A stretch of DNA of 64,000 nucleotides from Flavobacterium odoriferum (GCF_025499515.1 NZ_JAMKFA010000007.1:124001-188000), one strand, 5' to 3'. Positions 8,392 to 17,534 are shown, counted from the stretch's first letter. Program-made: numbers and translations. The notes: generated by a model not told the origin, from the letters alone.

Positions 8392-8853
8392 ATGAAATAC
8401 TTTTTTTCTATAATTACAGCAGTATTTTTAACCAGTTGTGTAAGTACTGAATCCACTTTAAAAAATGTAGATAATTCTGCTAAAAGACCTTCATTTACTG
8501 ATAACAGATATGTTATTACAGAATATGCAGAAGATAGTAAATATGGATTTGATCCAGATTATCCAGTAAATATTGGCTTTATTAATGAAAAACAAGAAGC
8601 CATAAACATTGAATACTATTTTAATGGGTTAGAGGGTCCAAATGGTGAAAAAATTAGCTTCAAAAAAGTGGATACTTGTTGCCCTTTTCCAACAAAAAAT
8701 ACCACTATGGGCGCTGGAACAATTGGAATTTATGAAGTAACCTTAGAAGGTACAACAAAAAAATTAACCATGTATTTTAATACGTTTGAAAAGGGAAAAA
8801 TAGTTTGTCCAAAAGGATTATCAATAAAAAAACTTCCTACACGTGATAAATAA
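8392..8853 (+). CDS. Putative lipoprotein next to kdsA
   Basis: 153 residues. Signal peptide with lipobox LTSC (Cys16). The mature part is a compact beta-rich domain with a CC pair (DTCCPFP). Homologues in Flavobacteria lie beside kdsA and are often labelled 2-dehydro-3-deoxyphosphooctonate aldolase by transfer; nothing in the sequence supports that enzyme activity. Function unknown. Confidence 0.65.
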   Translation: MKYFFSIITAVFLTSCVSTESTLKNVDNSAKRPSFTDNRYVITEYAEDSKYGFDPDYPVNIGFINEKQEAINIEYYFNGLEGPNGEKISFKKVDTCCPFPTKNTTMGAGTIGIYEVTLEGTTKKLTMYFNTFEKGKIVCPKGLSIKKLPTRDK

Positions 8854-8919
8854 AAAACTTTTTAAATAAAGTGTAACATAAGTAACCTTTTAAACTGCTG
8901 TTTAGAAGGTTTTTCTTTT

Positions 8920-8927
8920 TATCTTTG
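8920..8927 (+). promoter_or_regulatory. -7 box for kdsA
   Basis: TATCTTTG, 21 bases before the ATG at 8949. It overlaps an in-frame TTG at 8925 and so fixes the start downstream. Confidence 0.65.
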
Positions 8928-8948
8928 CAACTTCAAAATCAACACAAC

Positions 8949-9767
8949 ATGAATTTACAAAACATACCTCAAATCAAACATTTAGATAGTGGTAATTTTT
9001 TCTTATTAGCTGGTCCTTGCGCTATTGAAGGCGAAGAAATGGCTATGCGAATTGCTGAAAAATTAGTTTCTGTTACCGATAAATTACAAATTCCTTACGT
9101 TTTCAAAGGTTCTTTCAAGAAAGCAAATCGTTCAAGAATTGATAGTTTTTCTGGAATTGGAGATGAAAAAGCATTAAAAATTTTACAAAAAGTATCAAAA
9201 GAATTTGGTGTACCAACTGTAACCGATATTCACACCAATGAAGATGCTGCAATGGCCGCTGAATATGTTGATGTTTTACAAATTCCTGCCTTTCTTGTGC
9301 GTCAAACTGATTTAGTAGTAGCAGCTGCTAATACAGGTAAAACTGTAAACTTGAAAAAAGGCCAATTTATGAGTCCGGAAAGCATGAAACATGCCGTTCA
9401 AAAAGTATTAGATTGCCAAAACGAAAACGTAATGGTAACCGATAGAGGAACAATGTTTGGCTATCAAGACATGATTGTAGATTTTAGAGGAATCCCTACC
9501 ATGCAAAACTTTGCAACTACGGTTTTAGATGTAACACATTCGTTACAACAACCAAATCAAACTACTGGTGTTACTGGTGGTCGTCCAGATATGATTGAAA
9601 CCGTTGCCAAAGCAGGAATTGCTGTTGGTGTTGACGGAATTTTCATTGAAACACATTTTGATCCTGCAAATGCAAAAAGTGATGGAGCCAATATGTTACA
9701 CTTAGATTATTTCGAAAACTTAATGACTAAATTAGTTGCTATTCGCAAAACCGTAAATCAATTTTAA
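8949..9767 (+). CDS. kdsA: 3-deoxy-8-phosphooctulonate (KDO-8-P) synthase
   Basis: 272 residues. It condenses phosphoenolpyruvate with arabinose 5-phosphate in LPS core synthesis. Family signatures: LLAGPCAIEG near residue 17, FKGSFKKANRSR near 49-60, TDIHTNEDA, VTDRGTMFGYQDM and the late DGIFIETHFDPANAKSDG. Length matches the family. The ORF start at 8925 is rejected because it lies in the -7 box. Confidence 0.95.
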   Translation: MNLQNIPQIKHLDSGNFFLLAGPCAIEGEEMAMRIAEKLVSVTDKLQIPYVFKGSFKKANRSRIDSFSGIGDEKALKILQKVSKEFGVPTVTDIHTNEDAAMAAEYVDVLQIPAFLVRQTDLVVAAANTGKTVNLKKGQFMSPESMKHAVQKVLDCQNENVMVTDRGTMFGYQDMIVDFRGIPTMQNFATTVLDVTHSLQQPNQTTGVTGGRPDMIETVAKAGIAVGVDGIFIETHFDPANAKSDGANMLHLDYFENLMTKLVAIRKTVNQF

Positions 9768-9782
9768 TATTTTATAATTTTA

Positions 9783-10634
9783 ATGAAACATCCATTTTTA
9801 ATGGTTGTACTAACTTTTTGTGTTTTTTCACAGTACACCTTTTCGCAAGAAACAGTCGAAAATCCTGAAAAATACACGAGTAAAAACAAAGGTAAATTTT
9901 ATGTTTTTTGGGGTGGAAATCGCGAATCGTATTCTAAATCAGACATTCGTTTTAAAGGTGCTGATTACGATTTTACCATTTACAATGTTTCGGCACATGA
10001 CAAACCAAAAGGATATCATATTGATTATGTAAATCCTGCACGAATGACTATTCCACAAACCAATTTAAGAATTGGGTATTTCATTAATGACCATTACAAC
10101 ATTTCTATTGGTTTGGATCATATGAAATACGTGATGTATAATGATAGAAGGGTTGATTATTCAGGATATTATCCAGAAGAAGGAAATAATACATTTGGAG
10201 AAACAATATCAGATGATGAATTGTTGTTAACCGAAGATTTCTTATTATTTGAACATACCGATGGTTTAAACTATATAAACACAGAGATTTCTCGTGTAGA
10301 TGATATATCTGGCTTAATTGGATTACCAAATACCGATAAATTTCAAATCAATTTAACTGAAGGAATTGGAGGAGGATTTTTATATCCTAAAACAAATACA
10401 ACTTTATTAGGAAAAGACAGATACGATGAGTTTCATATATCTGGTTATGGTCTTTCAGCAAAAGTAGGATTGAATTTTACTTTTTTTAAATATTTCTTTA
10501 TTCAAACCGAATTAAAAGGTGGCTATATCGAAATGAATGACATTAGAACTACAAAAGATAAAGCAGATTCTGCCGAACAAAATTTTTGGTTTTTCCAACG
10601 CATCATAGCGGTTGGCGGAATTTTTAGATTGTAA
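9783..10634 (+). CDS. Outer-membrane beta-barrel protein, unknown
   Basis: 283 residues: signal peptide (cleavage near FSQE, residue 22) followed by alternating strands and a C-terminal aromatic strand (GGIFRL). Contains YNISIGLDHMKYV and other strand-like stretches. No family name recognised. It starts 15 bases after kdsA with no separate -7 box, so it may be read through from kdsA. A terminator follows at 10653. Confidence 0.6.
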   Translation: MKHPFLMVVLTFCVFSQYTFSQETVENPEKYTSKNKGKFYVFWGGNRESYSKSDIRFKGADYDFTIYNVSAHDKPKGYHIDYVNPARMTIPQTNLRIGYFINDHYNISIGLDHMKYVMYNDRRVDYSGYYPEEGNNTFGETISDDELLLTEDFLLFEHTDGLNYINTEISRVDDISGLIGLPNTDKFQINLTEGIGGGFLYPKTNTTLLGKDRYDEFHISGYGLSAKVGLNFTFFKYFFIQTELKGGYIEMNDIRTTKDKADSAEQNFWFFQRIIAVGGIFRL

Positions 10635-10652
10635 TCAAATTGATTACTATAC

Positions 10653-10686
10653 AAATCACGGATTCTGAACGAGTTCGTGATTTTTT
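10653..10686 (+). terminator. Intrinsic terminator after the outer-membrane gene
   Basis: Stem AAATCACG / CGTGATTT (10653-10660 with 10676-10683), an inner GAAC/GTTC hairpin, then a T run on the plus strand. Confidence 0.8.
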
Positions 10687-11035
10687 ATTTATAAAGCAAT
10701 TTCGCTTCCGAAATAACATCAATTAAAACGGCATTATCTATTTCTTCAATAGAAAAATATCGCAACGATTTAACGGTATTTCGTTTTTCGTCTACCAAAA
10801 CTTCTTGATTCTTTTTTAATTCAAATCCTTTGGCAAAACCAACATCTAAAAACCCTTTTTTATGGTTGGGAGCTAAATAACAAAATGGTTTTTTCTTATA
10901 ATACACGTACGGAATTCCCCATTTAAATAGCAATTCTGATTGCGAAAGCTCCTGCTCTACTACTGCAAGCACATGTAACATCATCGCTTGGTATTGTTCA
11001 GGTTGACGGAGTATATATGCTTCTGTAGGTTTCAT
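10685..11035 (-). CDS. DUF1801-type protein
   Basis: 116 residues from the ATG at 11035 (MKPTEAY). The TTG at 11053 belongs to the -7 box at 11051-11058. The fold pattern is that of the YdhG/DUF1801 family: an N-terminal helix with PEQYQAMM, then FKWGIPYVYYKKKPFCYLAP, FLDVGF and a terminal helix. Cytoplasmic and of unknown function. Confidence 0.7.
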   Translation of the reverse strand: MKPTEAYILRQPEQYQAMMLHVLAVVEQELSQSELLFKWGIPYVYYKKKPFCYLAPNHKKGFLDVGFAKGFELKKNQEVLVDEKRNTVKSLRYFSIEEIDNAVLIDVISEAKLLYK

Positions 11036-11050
11036 AGAAAATGATTTCTT

Positions 11051-11058
11051 CAAAAATA
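11051..11058 (-). promoter_or_regulatory. -7 box for the DUF1801 gene
   Basis: TATTTTTG on the minus strand, 16 bases before the ATG at 11035, giving a very short leader. Confidence 0.6.
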
Positions 11059-11094
11059 ATGTAAAAAAAGTTTGGTCAACAAATTATTTATTAT

Positions 11095-11118
11095 TTACTT
11101 TGTATTTCAAAGTACTTT
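11095..11118 (+). promoter_or_regulatory. Promoter and inverted-repeat operator, copy 1
   Basis: Inverted repeat ACTTTG-N5-CAAAGT (11097-11113), extended by a further ACTTT to 11118. The -7-like box TTACTTTG (11095-11102, one mismatch) overlaps its left arm, with a TTTG -33 candidate at 11071-11074. A nearly identical element is at 12436-12459. The winged-helix protein encoded between the two copies is the likely ligand. Confidence 0.55.
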
Positions 11119-11121
11119 AAA

Positions 11122-11745
11122 ATGGAAAACTACAACTATCTTAACGACATTACCGAAATCAAAAATTTGATGAACAAATCATCACGTTTTATATCTTTGA
11201 GTGGTTTATCGGGAATTTTAGCAGGCGTTTATGCATTAGTTGGTGCATGGATGGCTTACAAAACGATATACTTTGATACTTCAACAATGGGTGCTTATCG
11301 CGATTTAATCATTTCTGAAGATGCAGTAATTCGCTTATTGATTATTGCCACTTCTGTTTTAGTGTTGTCGATTGTAACTGGAATTGTGTTAAGTATCAGT
11401 AAAGCGAGAAAAAGTCATGAAAATGTATGGAACAGCGCTTCCAAAAGATTGGTTATCAACTTTATGATTCCTTTGGCAACTGGTGGATTTTTTATTATCT
11501 TTTTGATCGAAAAAAATATGTTGGGTTTAGTTGCTCCATTAACTTTGATATTCTACGGATTAGCTTGTGTAAATGCTAGCAAATATACTTTAGGAGATGT
11601 TCGTTATTTAGGAATTACGATGATAGCTTTAGGTTTATTATCGACTTGGTTCTTAGGGTATGGCTTATTATTCTGGGCATTAGGATTTGGAGGATGTCAT
11701 ATTTTATACGGAAGTTTAATGTATTTTAAATACGAGAGAAAGTAA
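11122..11745 (+). CDS. Six-helix membrane protein of the creD cluster
   Basis: 207 residues: an amphipathic N-terminal helix (residues 1-25, NDITEIKNLMNKSSRFISLS), then about six hydrophobic segments grouped in three pairs. Proteins of this type stand directly before the winged-helix/creD pair in Flavobacteria; function unknown. It lies four bases after operator copy 1 and is probably the first gene of the cluster 11122-14242. Confidence 0.65.
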   Translation: MENYNYLNDITEIKNLMNKSSRFISLSGLSGILAGVYALVGAWMAYKTIYFDTSTMGAYRDLIISEDAVIRLLIIATSVLVLSIVTGIVLSISKARKSHENVWNSASKRLVINFMIPLATGGFFIIFLIEKNMLGLVAPLTLIFYGLACVNASKYTLGDVRYLGITMIALGLLSTWFLGYGLLFWALGFGGCHILYGSLMYFKYERK

Positions 11746-11746
11746 T

Positions 11747-12106
11747 ATGTATTTTTTGATTGGATTAAGTATACTTTTTCTTTTTTGTATTTATTTGTTA
11801 AGAAAGAAAAAAATAGGCTACTTTAAAATAATTGCAATATCATCAATCAGTTTATATCTAATCTCCATTTTGTCGTTACAATATTTTGATTATGTTGGCA
11901 AACAAGAATTAAGAAAATTTGATTTAAATAATAATGGTAAAATTGACGGAAATGAATATACATATGAATATGAACAATTAGAATTGGAAATCATCAATGA
12001 CAATGGAACAAACCAATTTTATCTTTTTGGTTACCCATTTTGCTTAGTTTACTCAATTATCATAGTCTTAATCTTTTACATCGCAACAAAACTTTTAACC
12101 TTTTAA
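11747..12106 (+). CDS. Small membrane protein with EF-hand-like loop
   Basis: 119 residues. Hydrophobic segments at about 1-18, 25-48 and 93-118 flank a polar loop containing DLNNNGKIDGNE (about residues 60-71), a good EF-hand calcium loop (Asp/Asn at positions 1, 3, 5, Gly 6, Ile 8, Glu 12). It is in the operon between the six-helix protein and the regulator. Function unknown; calcium binding outside the cytoplasm is possible. Confidence 0.6.
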   Translation: MYFLIGLSILFLFCIYLLRKKKIGYFKIIAISSISLYLISILSLQYFDYVGKQELRKFDLNNNGKIDGNEYTYEYEQLELEIINDNGTNQFYLFGYPFCLVYSIIIVLIFYIATKLLTF

Positions 12107-12120
12107 ACCTTAAACTAAAC

Positions 12121-12417
12121 ATGCTAAACATCATCCAAAATATCAATAAAGCCTTTGATCACCGAATTCGTTTGGGGATTATGTCGATATTGATGGTGAA
12201 TGAAAGTGCAGATTTTAATATGCTTAAGGAACTTTTAGGCGTAACCGATGGCAACTTAGCTTCGCATACTAAAGCATTAGAATTAGAAAATTACATTCAA
12301 ATTGAGAAACAGTTCATTGGTAAAAAACCCAACACAAAATATAGTGCTACAAAAGAAGGAAGAATTGCCTTTACTTCTCATATTGAAGCACTTGAAAAAT
12401 TAATCAAGAAAAGCTAA
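12121..12417 (+). CDS. Winged-helix transcriptional regulator (HTH_34/MarR-like)
   Basis: 98 residues from the ATG at 12121; a longer frame from 12040 only extends into the overlapping end of the preceding gene. It is a single winged-helix domain: helix 1 INKAFDHRIRLGIMSIL, recognition region VTDGNLASHTKALELENYI, wing KKPNTKYSATKEGRIAF. Such one-domain regulators commonly accompany creD in Bacteroidota. It probably binds the two ACTTTG-N5-CAAAGT operators that flank it and so controls its own cluster. Confidence 0.8.
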   Translation: MLNIIQNINKAFDHRIRLGIMSILMVNESADFNMLKELLGVTDGNLASHTKALELENYIQIEKQFIGKKPNTKYSATKEGRIAFTSHIEALEKLIKKS

Positions 12418-12435
12418 ACCTATTTTTTTATCTAT

Positions 12436-12459
12436 TTACTTTGAATTACAAAGTACTTT
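12436..12459 (+). promoter_or_regulatory. Promoter and inverted-repeat operator, copy 2
   Basis: ACTTTG-N5-CAAAGT at 12438-12454 followed by ACTTT to 12459. It matches copy 1 in all positions except part of the 5-base spacer, including the upstream TATTT. It precedes the Coq4-like gene at 12472. Confidence 0.55.
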
Positions 12460-12471
12460 TAATTAATATTT

Positions 12472-12927
12472 ATGAGAGATTTATTTATCGAAAAAATGTA
12501 CGAACTCAGTAAAAAACCGTATCAAAAATTCTTTAAGAAAGGAAAAGCTTGGGATGTTGAAGTCAATCAGTTGATACAACTTCCTAATGATAGCCTGGGA
12601 TTTCATTTAGGTTGCTTTTTAGTGAAATACAATTTTGAAATCCAACCCAAATTGGAAGACCACGATATTATTCACGTGTTAACCAATACCGGAATTTCAG
12701 TTGTAGAAGAAATAGGCATGCAATATTATTTGTATGGAAACGGCAAACGAAGCTTGTATTTAATGATGGTAATCATTTCTGGAACACTCTTCTATCCTAC
12801 TCGATTTTCATATTTCAAACAACAATATCAAAGAGGAAAAGTGGCACATGAATTCTTTGGATTGGATTTTTTAAATATGCTTTCGGTTCCACTAACTCAC
12901 ATTCAAAAAACCTTTAATATTCAATAA
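12472..12927 (+). CDS. Coq4-like protein
   Basis: 151 residues. The pattern H64-D-x-x-H68-x11-E80 is the metal-binding signature of the Coq4 family, which in eukaryotes and proteobacteria takes part in ubiquinone synthesis. Flavobacteria make menaquinone, so the role here must differ or involve another lipid or quinone. Shorter than eukaryotic Coq4 but with the family core, including the final segment with KVAHEFFGLDF. It sits in the regulator/creD operon under operator copy 2. Confidence 0.65.
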   Translation: MRDLFIEKMYELSKKPYQKFFKKGKAWDVEVNQLIQLPNDSLGFHLGCFLVKYNFEIQPKLEDHDIIHVLTNTGISVVEEIGMQYYLYGNGKRSLYLMMVIISGTLFYPTRFSYFKQQYQRGKVAHEFFGLDFLNMLSVPLTHIQKTFNIQ

Positions 12928-12946
12928 CTAATCAAATAATAAAAAC

Positions 12947-14242
12947 ATGGAAACACAAATGCAACAAGAACCAAAAGTACCGTTCTTTCAAACCACAACC
13001 GCTAAAATGATAATGGTTGGGATTCTAACTTTAGTATTAATCATTCCATTAGCATTAGTACAAGAATTAATTGTAGAAAGAAGCCAACGCCAAAAAGAAG
13101 TCATTACCGAAACCACTTCCAAATGGGGAAATTCGGTTTACTTTTATGGTCCGATTTTAAAAGTGCCGTACAAAGATCCAATGTCGGGAGCCAATAATTA
13201 TGCCTATTTCTTTCCTGAAGAATTAAATAATAAATCGGAAGTTACCATGGTAAAGCCTTTAGAAAGAAGCATTTACAAATCGAATGTATTTACCACCAAA
13301 ATGCAATTTGATGGAAATTATACTACTCCGAATTTTGCTTCAAAAGGAATTCCATCTGAAAATATCTATTGGAATCGAGCTAAAATTTTAATTCGTACTA
13401 CTAATTTGAAAAGTCTCAAAGATGAAGTAAAAATGAAAATTGGGAATCAAAATTTAGCTTTTGAATCGGTTGCAAATAGTACAAATGACAGCATTGAAAG
13501 CTTGGAGACCAACTATTTTGATTATAAAACGCTTGAAAACAATACCAAATTTAATTTTACAATTTCATTTAACGGAAGCAAGCAAGTAAAAATGGTTCCG
13601 ATTGGAAAAACTACTGATGCGAAAATGACTTCAAATTGGAATTCGCCGAACTTTAACGGAAACTTCTCGCCTATTTCAAGAGAAATTACGGATAACGGCT
13701 TTGAAGCCAATTGGAAAATACTACATTTCAATCGTCCGTTTGCCCAAAACTATTTTGAAGTTTTACCCGAATTAGGCAAATACGCTTTTGCAGTAGATTT
13801 TATTACGCCAGTTGATGAATATCAGCAAAACGAACGCGCTTCTAAATACGGCTTTTTGGTCATTGGATTAACCTTTTTAATCTTCTTTTTGATTCAGTCG
13901 ATTAGTAAAATTAACATTCATATTTTTCAGTATTCGATGATTGGAATTGCTTTGATTATGTTTTACACTTTACTAATTTCGATTACTGAACACAGTACAT
14001 TTTCTTTTGCTTACTTGATTGCTGGAGCATCGGTCATAATAATGATTTCGCTGTATTCCATTTCCATATTAAAAGATAGAAAGTTTCCAACTTTCATTGG
14101 GATTTCGCTTAGTGTTTTATATACTTTTATTTATGTGATTATCCAATTGGAAGATTATGCTTTATTAGTAGGAAGTATTGGATTGTTTTTAATACTAGCT
14201 GCTGTGATGTATTTCTCGAGAAAGATTGAATGGAATAAATAA
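12947..14242 (+). CDS. creD: Cell envelope integrity inner-membrane protein CreD
   Basis: 431 residues. An N-terminal transmembrane helix (about 18-40) is followed by a large extracytoplasmic domain (about 45-300) containing WGNSVYFYGPILKVPY, then five C-terminal membrane helices. This is the CreD/CreC-regulated envelope protein architecture (E. coli 450 aa). Here it is controlled locally by the winged-helix protein and not by CreBC. A hairpin terminator follows. Confidence 0.88.
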   Translation: METQMQQEPKVPFFQTTTAKMIMVGILTLVLIIPLALVQELIVERSQRQKEVITETTSKWGNSVYFYGPILKVPYKDPMSGANNYAYFFPEELNNKSEVTMVKPLERSIYKSNVFTTKMQFDGNYTTPNFASKGIPSENIYWNRAKILIRTTNLKSLKDEVKMKIGNQNLAFESVANSTNDSIESLETNYFDYKTLENNTKFNFTISFNGSKQVKMVPIGKTTDAKMTSNWNSPNFNGNFSPISREITDNGFEANWKILHFNRPFAQNYFEVLPELGKYAFAVDFITPVDEYQQNERASKYGFLVIGLTFLIFFLIQSISKINIHIFQYSMIGIALIMFYTLLISITEHSTFSFAYLIAGASVIIMISLYSISILKDRKFPTFIGISLSVLYTFIYVIIQLEDYALLVGSIGLFLILAAVMYFSRKIEWNK

Positions 14243-14249
14243 AAACAAA

Positions 14250-14281
14250 AACCTCCGATTGAAAACATTCAATCGGAGGTT
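14250..14281. terminator. Convergent-gene terminator
   Basis: 12-bp perfect stem (AACCTCCGATTG with an 8-base loop). The T run is on the minus-strand side, so it best terminates the MFS gene; it also lies directly after creD. Confidence 0.85.
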
Positions 14282-14316
14282 AAACTTATCACTATTTACT
14301 AATTACTCATCACTAA

Positions 14317-16095
14317 TTAATGACTTCCCTCTACTTCAATTGCATCTACATCAATGTTTTGTTTCTTTAGCAAGCCTTTTACCAAAATTGCGAAAAGTGT
14401 TAAATAAGCAAAACAAACTACAGCAATAATATACGATTGATGAATTCCAATAATATCAGATAATTTTCCCTGAATTGGAGGAATAATTCCACCACCTAAA
14501 ATCATCATAACTAAAAACGCAGAACCTTGCGAAGTATATTTTCCTAATCCAATAATTGACAAACTAAAAATAGATGGCCACATAATACTACACGCTAATC
14601 CACCTGCTAAAAAGGCATAAATAGCAACTGTTCCTGTGCTAAATAGACCAATTAACATCGCAGCAACTCCAAATGTTCCAAATATGGTTAACGTTCTTGC
14701 TGGTTTATCTTTACTTAAAAAGAAAGCTCCAATTTGTATCAAAACACAGAAAATATAATAATACAAAGGTTTCATGTCTTTTCCTGAAATTATGTTTACA
14801 CCTAAAATAATTCCAAAAGCAATTAATGGAACCACAATTAAAGCTATGGTCTTTTTTGTGCCTTGCAAATTAAAAACGCTAATAGCTCCTGCCCAACGCC
14901 CAATCATCAAACTTCCCCAATACATAGAAATATAAGGCGCAATATCAGATGATTGTAAGCTACCAAATTCTTCTAATTTTAATAACTCTCCTAAATTACT
15001 ACCAATTGCAACTTCCACTCCAACGTAAGTAAAAATAGCCAACATTCCTAAAACCAACTGTGGATATTGCATAGCTCCCCAACCTTCCGATCTCTTTTTT
15101 GCTGAAGCATAAGAAAACATCAAGCCACCTACAACAACTAATAAAGCTCCAGAAAGCCATAGCATTCTCTCTCTTTCAATCGCCTTCTTTAAAACTGTCA
15201 ATTTAGTATTTTTCGTATTCAAATTTTCTTTATAAACTGCTAATTCATCACCCGTAAAGTCTTTTGTTTTTTCAATTGCTTTTTTCGATTTAGCATAGTT
15301 TAAATCATATTCTAAAGTTTCAATTTTTTTAGCTTCAGCACTTTTATAACTTTGAAATACGGGTGTAAACATTACACCTAATAAAACCGTCATAATTACC
15401 AATGTTCTTAGTGCTTTATTAGCTTTTTCCATTGGTTCATTTGCAATTCCGCTTGGTACTTTTTTAGAAAAATAAAATAATGCCGCAGCTGCAACAAATA
15501 ATAATCCAACACCAATATATAATAATACTACTTTACTTAATTCTAATGCTTTAATTTGATCATCTGAAATTGATTTTGCGGTTCCAAACAAAGCCAATGC
15601 CACTACAATTGGTCCAATAGTTGTCCCAAAAGAGTTGATTCCTCCACCAAGATTCACACGACTTGCTCCAGTTTTTGGGTCGCCCAATAAAATTGCAAAC
15701 GGATTTGCAGCAGTTTGTTGCAATGAAAAACCTAATGCAACTATGAATAATCCTACTAACATTCCAGCATAAACACTTGCTTCAACAGCAATAATCATTG
15801 CTCCAGCACCTAAAGCCGAAAATAATAATCCGTAAACAATACTTTTCTTGTAACCCCATTTTCCAACAATATCTTTGCCCGATAAATCTCCTAAAGCAAA
15901 TAGTAATAAAGCACCAACGTAATATGCCGTATAAAAAGCAAAATCAACCAACTGCGATTGAAATTGATCTAATGAAAAATAACTTTTACAAAATGGAATA
16001 AAAATACTGTTTCCAGCTGCGATAAATCCCCAAAAGAAAAACACTGTAATAAGGGTATACAATGCAGGATAATTAGTTTTGATTTGATTGTTCAT
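14317..16095 (-). CDS. Sugar MFS transporter (FucP/FHS family) with central insertion
   Basis: 592 residues from the ATG at 16095 (MNNQIK); the TTG at 16119 is part of the -7 box. The sequence has the fucose/glucose-galactose:H+ symporter pattern: [11 protein letters not shown] in helix 1, [15 protein letters not shown] after helix 4, and [14 protein letters not shown] near the end. Usual length is about 430; here ~120 extra residues sit between the halves: two added hydrophobic segments flanking a charged stretch (about residues 255-310) that looks coiled-coil. Substrate unknown. Confidence 0.8.
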   Translation of the reverse strand: MNNQIKTNYPALYTLITVFFFWGFIAAGNSIFIPFCKSYFSLDQFQSQLVDFAFYTAYYVGALLLFALGDLSGKDIVGKWGYKKSIVYGLLFSALGAGAMIIAVEASVYAGMLVGLFIVALGFSLQQTAANPFAILLGDPKTGASRVNLGGGINSFGTTIGPIVVALALFGTAKSISDDQIKALELSKVVLLYIGVGLLFVAAAALFYFSKKVPSGIANEPMEKANKALRTLVIMTVLLGVMFTPVFQSYKSAEAKKIETLEYDLNYAKSKKAIEKTKDFTGDELAVYKENLNTKNTKLTVLKKAIERERMLWLSGALLVVVGGLMFSYASAKKRSEGWGAMQYPQLVLGMLAIFTYVGVEVAIGSNLGELLKLEEFGSLQSSDIAPYISMYWGSLMIGRWAGAISVFNLQGTKKTIALIVVPLIAFGIILGVNIISGKDMKPLYYYIFCVLIQIGAFFLSKDKPARTLTIFGTFGVAAMLIGLFSTGTVAIYAFLAGGLACSIMWPSIFSLSIIGLGKYTSQGSAFLVMMILGGGIIPPIQGKLSDIIGIHQSYIIAVVCFAYLTLFAILVKGLLKKQNIDVDAIEVEGSH

Positions 16096-16116
16096 TAGTG
16101 TTTGATTAGTTTTTAA

Positions 16117-16124
16117 CAAATATA
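16117..16124 (-). promoter_or_regulatory. -7 box for the MFS gene
   Basis: TATATTTG on the minus strand, 22 bases before the ATG at 16095. Confidence 0.6.
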
Positions 16125-16145
16125 TATGTTTTTAGCCTAAAACAA

Positions 16146-16171
16146 AAAATCCCGATAGAAATCGAGATTTT
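16146..16171 (-). terminator. Intrinsic terminator of the alanine dehydrogenase-like gene
   Basis: 11-bp stem with one mismatch (16146-16156 with 16161-16171), followed on the minus strand by a T-rich run. It lies just past the stop codon at 16192. Confidence 0.75.
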
Positions 16172-16191
16172 GTAATTATATTTTTTGTTAT

Positions 16192-17394
16192 TTATTGTCC
16201 ATCAACATAATCTTGCAAATAGGCAAAACGTGGTGTCAATTTTCCCTTTTCGGTCATTTTGGCTCTTTCTAAAATACCATCTTTATCTCCATTGAAAAAT
16301 GCTGGAATTACATGCTGCATAAACATTTCACCAAAACCTTCACTGGCATCTTTAGGTAATTCACAAGGCAAATTATCTACTGACATTACCATTATTGAAG
16401 CAGGATGCGTGTAAGAAACTTCTTTATGCTCACTTGGTAAGTAACCGAAAAATGGTTCTGCAATAGTTGAAGCCTTTAGTGTACATGCAACAGGACCATC
16501 AACATCACAAGAAATATCTGCCACAACTTGAATTTTATTATCAGGTGCTTGAAGCATTTCACGTGTTAAAATATCTGGCGCTCCGTTTCCATGAAAATGT
16601 CCAGCAATGTATACATCAGCAACTTTTGTAAAACGACCAAAATCTGAAATATAATCTTGCGGATTTTTATAGAAATCATCGTTGTTTAAAACTTGCCCAT
16701 CAATTCGTTTATTGTAATCCAAAACATCAATTTGTACATAAACGGGTTCAGAGTATTTTTTTGATAAAAAATCTGTAACAGAGACTTGCTTAATTTTCAT
16801 ACCATCCAAAATTTCTTTTGCGCCCATTCCTACTTTTCCGTGTCCAGAAAGCACAATTTTTATATTTGGGAGCGTTTGTCTTTTTAAACGGGTAATCAAC
16901 TCATCTTTTCCACTTAAAGTTTCTGCTTTAGCCAATGTAAACAAGTCATATTTTATTCCGAAAGCTCTAAAACCATTGTAAGCACCAACAATTCCGGCAT
17001 ATCGTCCAAAACCAATTAATCTTCTGTTAGTTGCATCAACAATTGTTTCATGATCATACAATTCAATATTTTTTTCAAGTATTGCTTGTAGTAATTTTCT
17101 ATTATAAGGTTGTTTTTTTATGGTATGCGAAAAGAAAAAGTATTTTTTATTCGAAATTAAAGCATCAACTGGCACTTCTTTTACACCAAATAAAACATCA
17201 CAATCAGTTACATCAGAATCAACTTTTATTCCTAAATTTTGATATTGCTCATCAGAAAAAACACGAATATCTGAACTTTCAACTTTTACAACTGCTTCAG
17301 GATGTTCAGATTGCAATCGAACTAACTCTTCTGGAGTAAAAACCACTCTTCTATCTGGCGGGTTTTTTCTTTCTTTAATAATACCAAACTTCAT
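16192..17394 (-). CDS. NAD(P)-dependent oxidoreductase, alanine dehydrogenase/PNT-like
   Basis: 400 residues from the ATG at 17394 (MKFGIIKERKNPPDRRVVF), the conserved opening of alanine dehydrogenase, transhydrogenase alpha and lysine-forming saccharopine dehydrogenases. The PNT N-terminal domain covers ~1-140; the Rossmann segment IKIVLSGHGKVGMGAKEIL (about 185-203) is a GxGxxG variant. Bacteroidota homologues are variously called alanine or saccharopine dehydrogenase; I cannot decide. A longer start at 17421 is possible but adds only nine non-conserved residues. Confidence 0.72.
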   Translation of the reverse strand: MKFGIIKERKNPPDRRVVFTPEELVRLQSEHPEAVVKVESSDIRVFSDEQYQNLGIKVDSDVTDCDVLFGVKEVPVDALISNKKYFFFSHTIKKQPYNRKLLQAILEKNIELYDHETIVDATNRRLIGFGRYAGIVGAYNGFRAFGIKYDLFTLAKAETLSGKDELITRLKRQTLPNIKIVLSGHGKVGMGAKEILDGMKIKQVSVTDFLSKKYSEPVYVQIDVLDYNKRIDGQVLNNDDFYKNPQDYISDFGRFTKVADVYIAGHFHGNGAPDILTREMLQAPDNKIQVVADISCDVDGPVACTLKASTIAEPFFGYLPSEHKEVSYTHPASIMVMSVDNLPCELPKDASEGFGEMFMQHVIPAFFNGDKDGILERAKMTEKGKLTPRFAYLQDYVDGQ

Positions 17395-17434
17395 GCTAAA
17401 AAATATTTTGTAACCAAACATTTGATTAATGTTA

Positions 17435-17442
17435 CAAATATA
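17435..17442 (-). promoter_or_regulatory. -7 box for the alanine dehydrogenase-like gene
   Basis: TATATTTG on the minus strand, 41 bases before the preferred ATG at 17394 and 14 before the alternative at 17421. Confidence 0.55.
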
Positions 17443-17534
17443 ACTTTTTACCTTTGTTTGTACAACAGTTTTTTTTATTGAAAAAATGATAGTACTTTTG
17501 GCTCACTTTTTGATAAATATACTATTCAAAAATC

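Noticed and set aside
8873..8886. GTAAC-ATAA-GTAAC before kdsA
   Set aside because: Direct, not inverted, and 44 bp from the -7 box, so it does not fit the GTAAC-N4-GTTAC operator geometry.
10631..10647. 17-bp perfect palindrome at the end of the outer-membrane gene (10634)
   Set aside because: It overlaps the stop codon and a clear terminator follows at 10653, so nothing needs this palindrome. It may be chance in AT-rich sequence.
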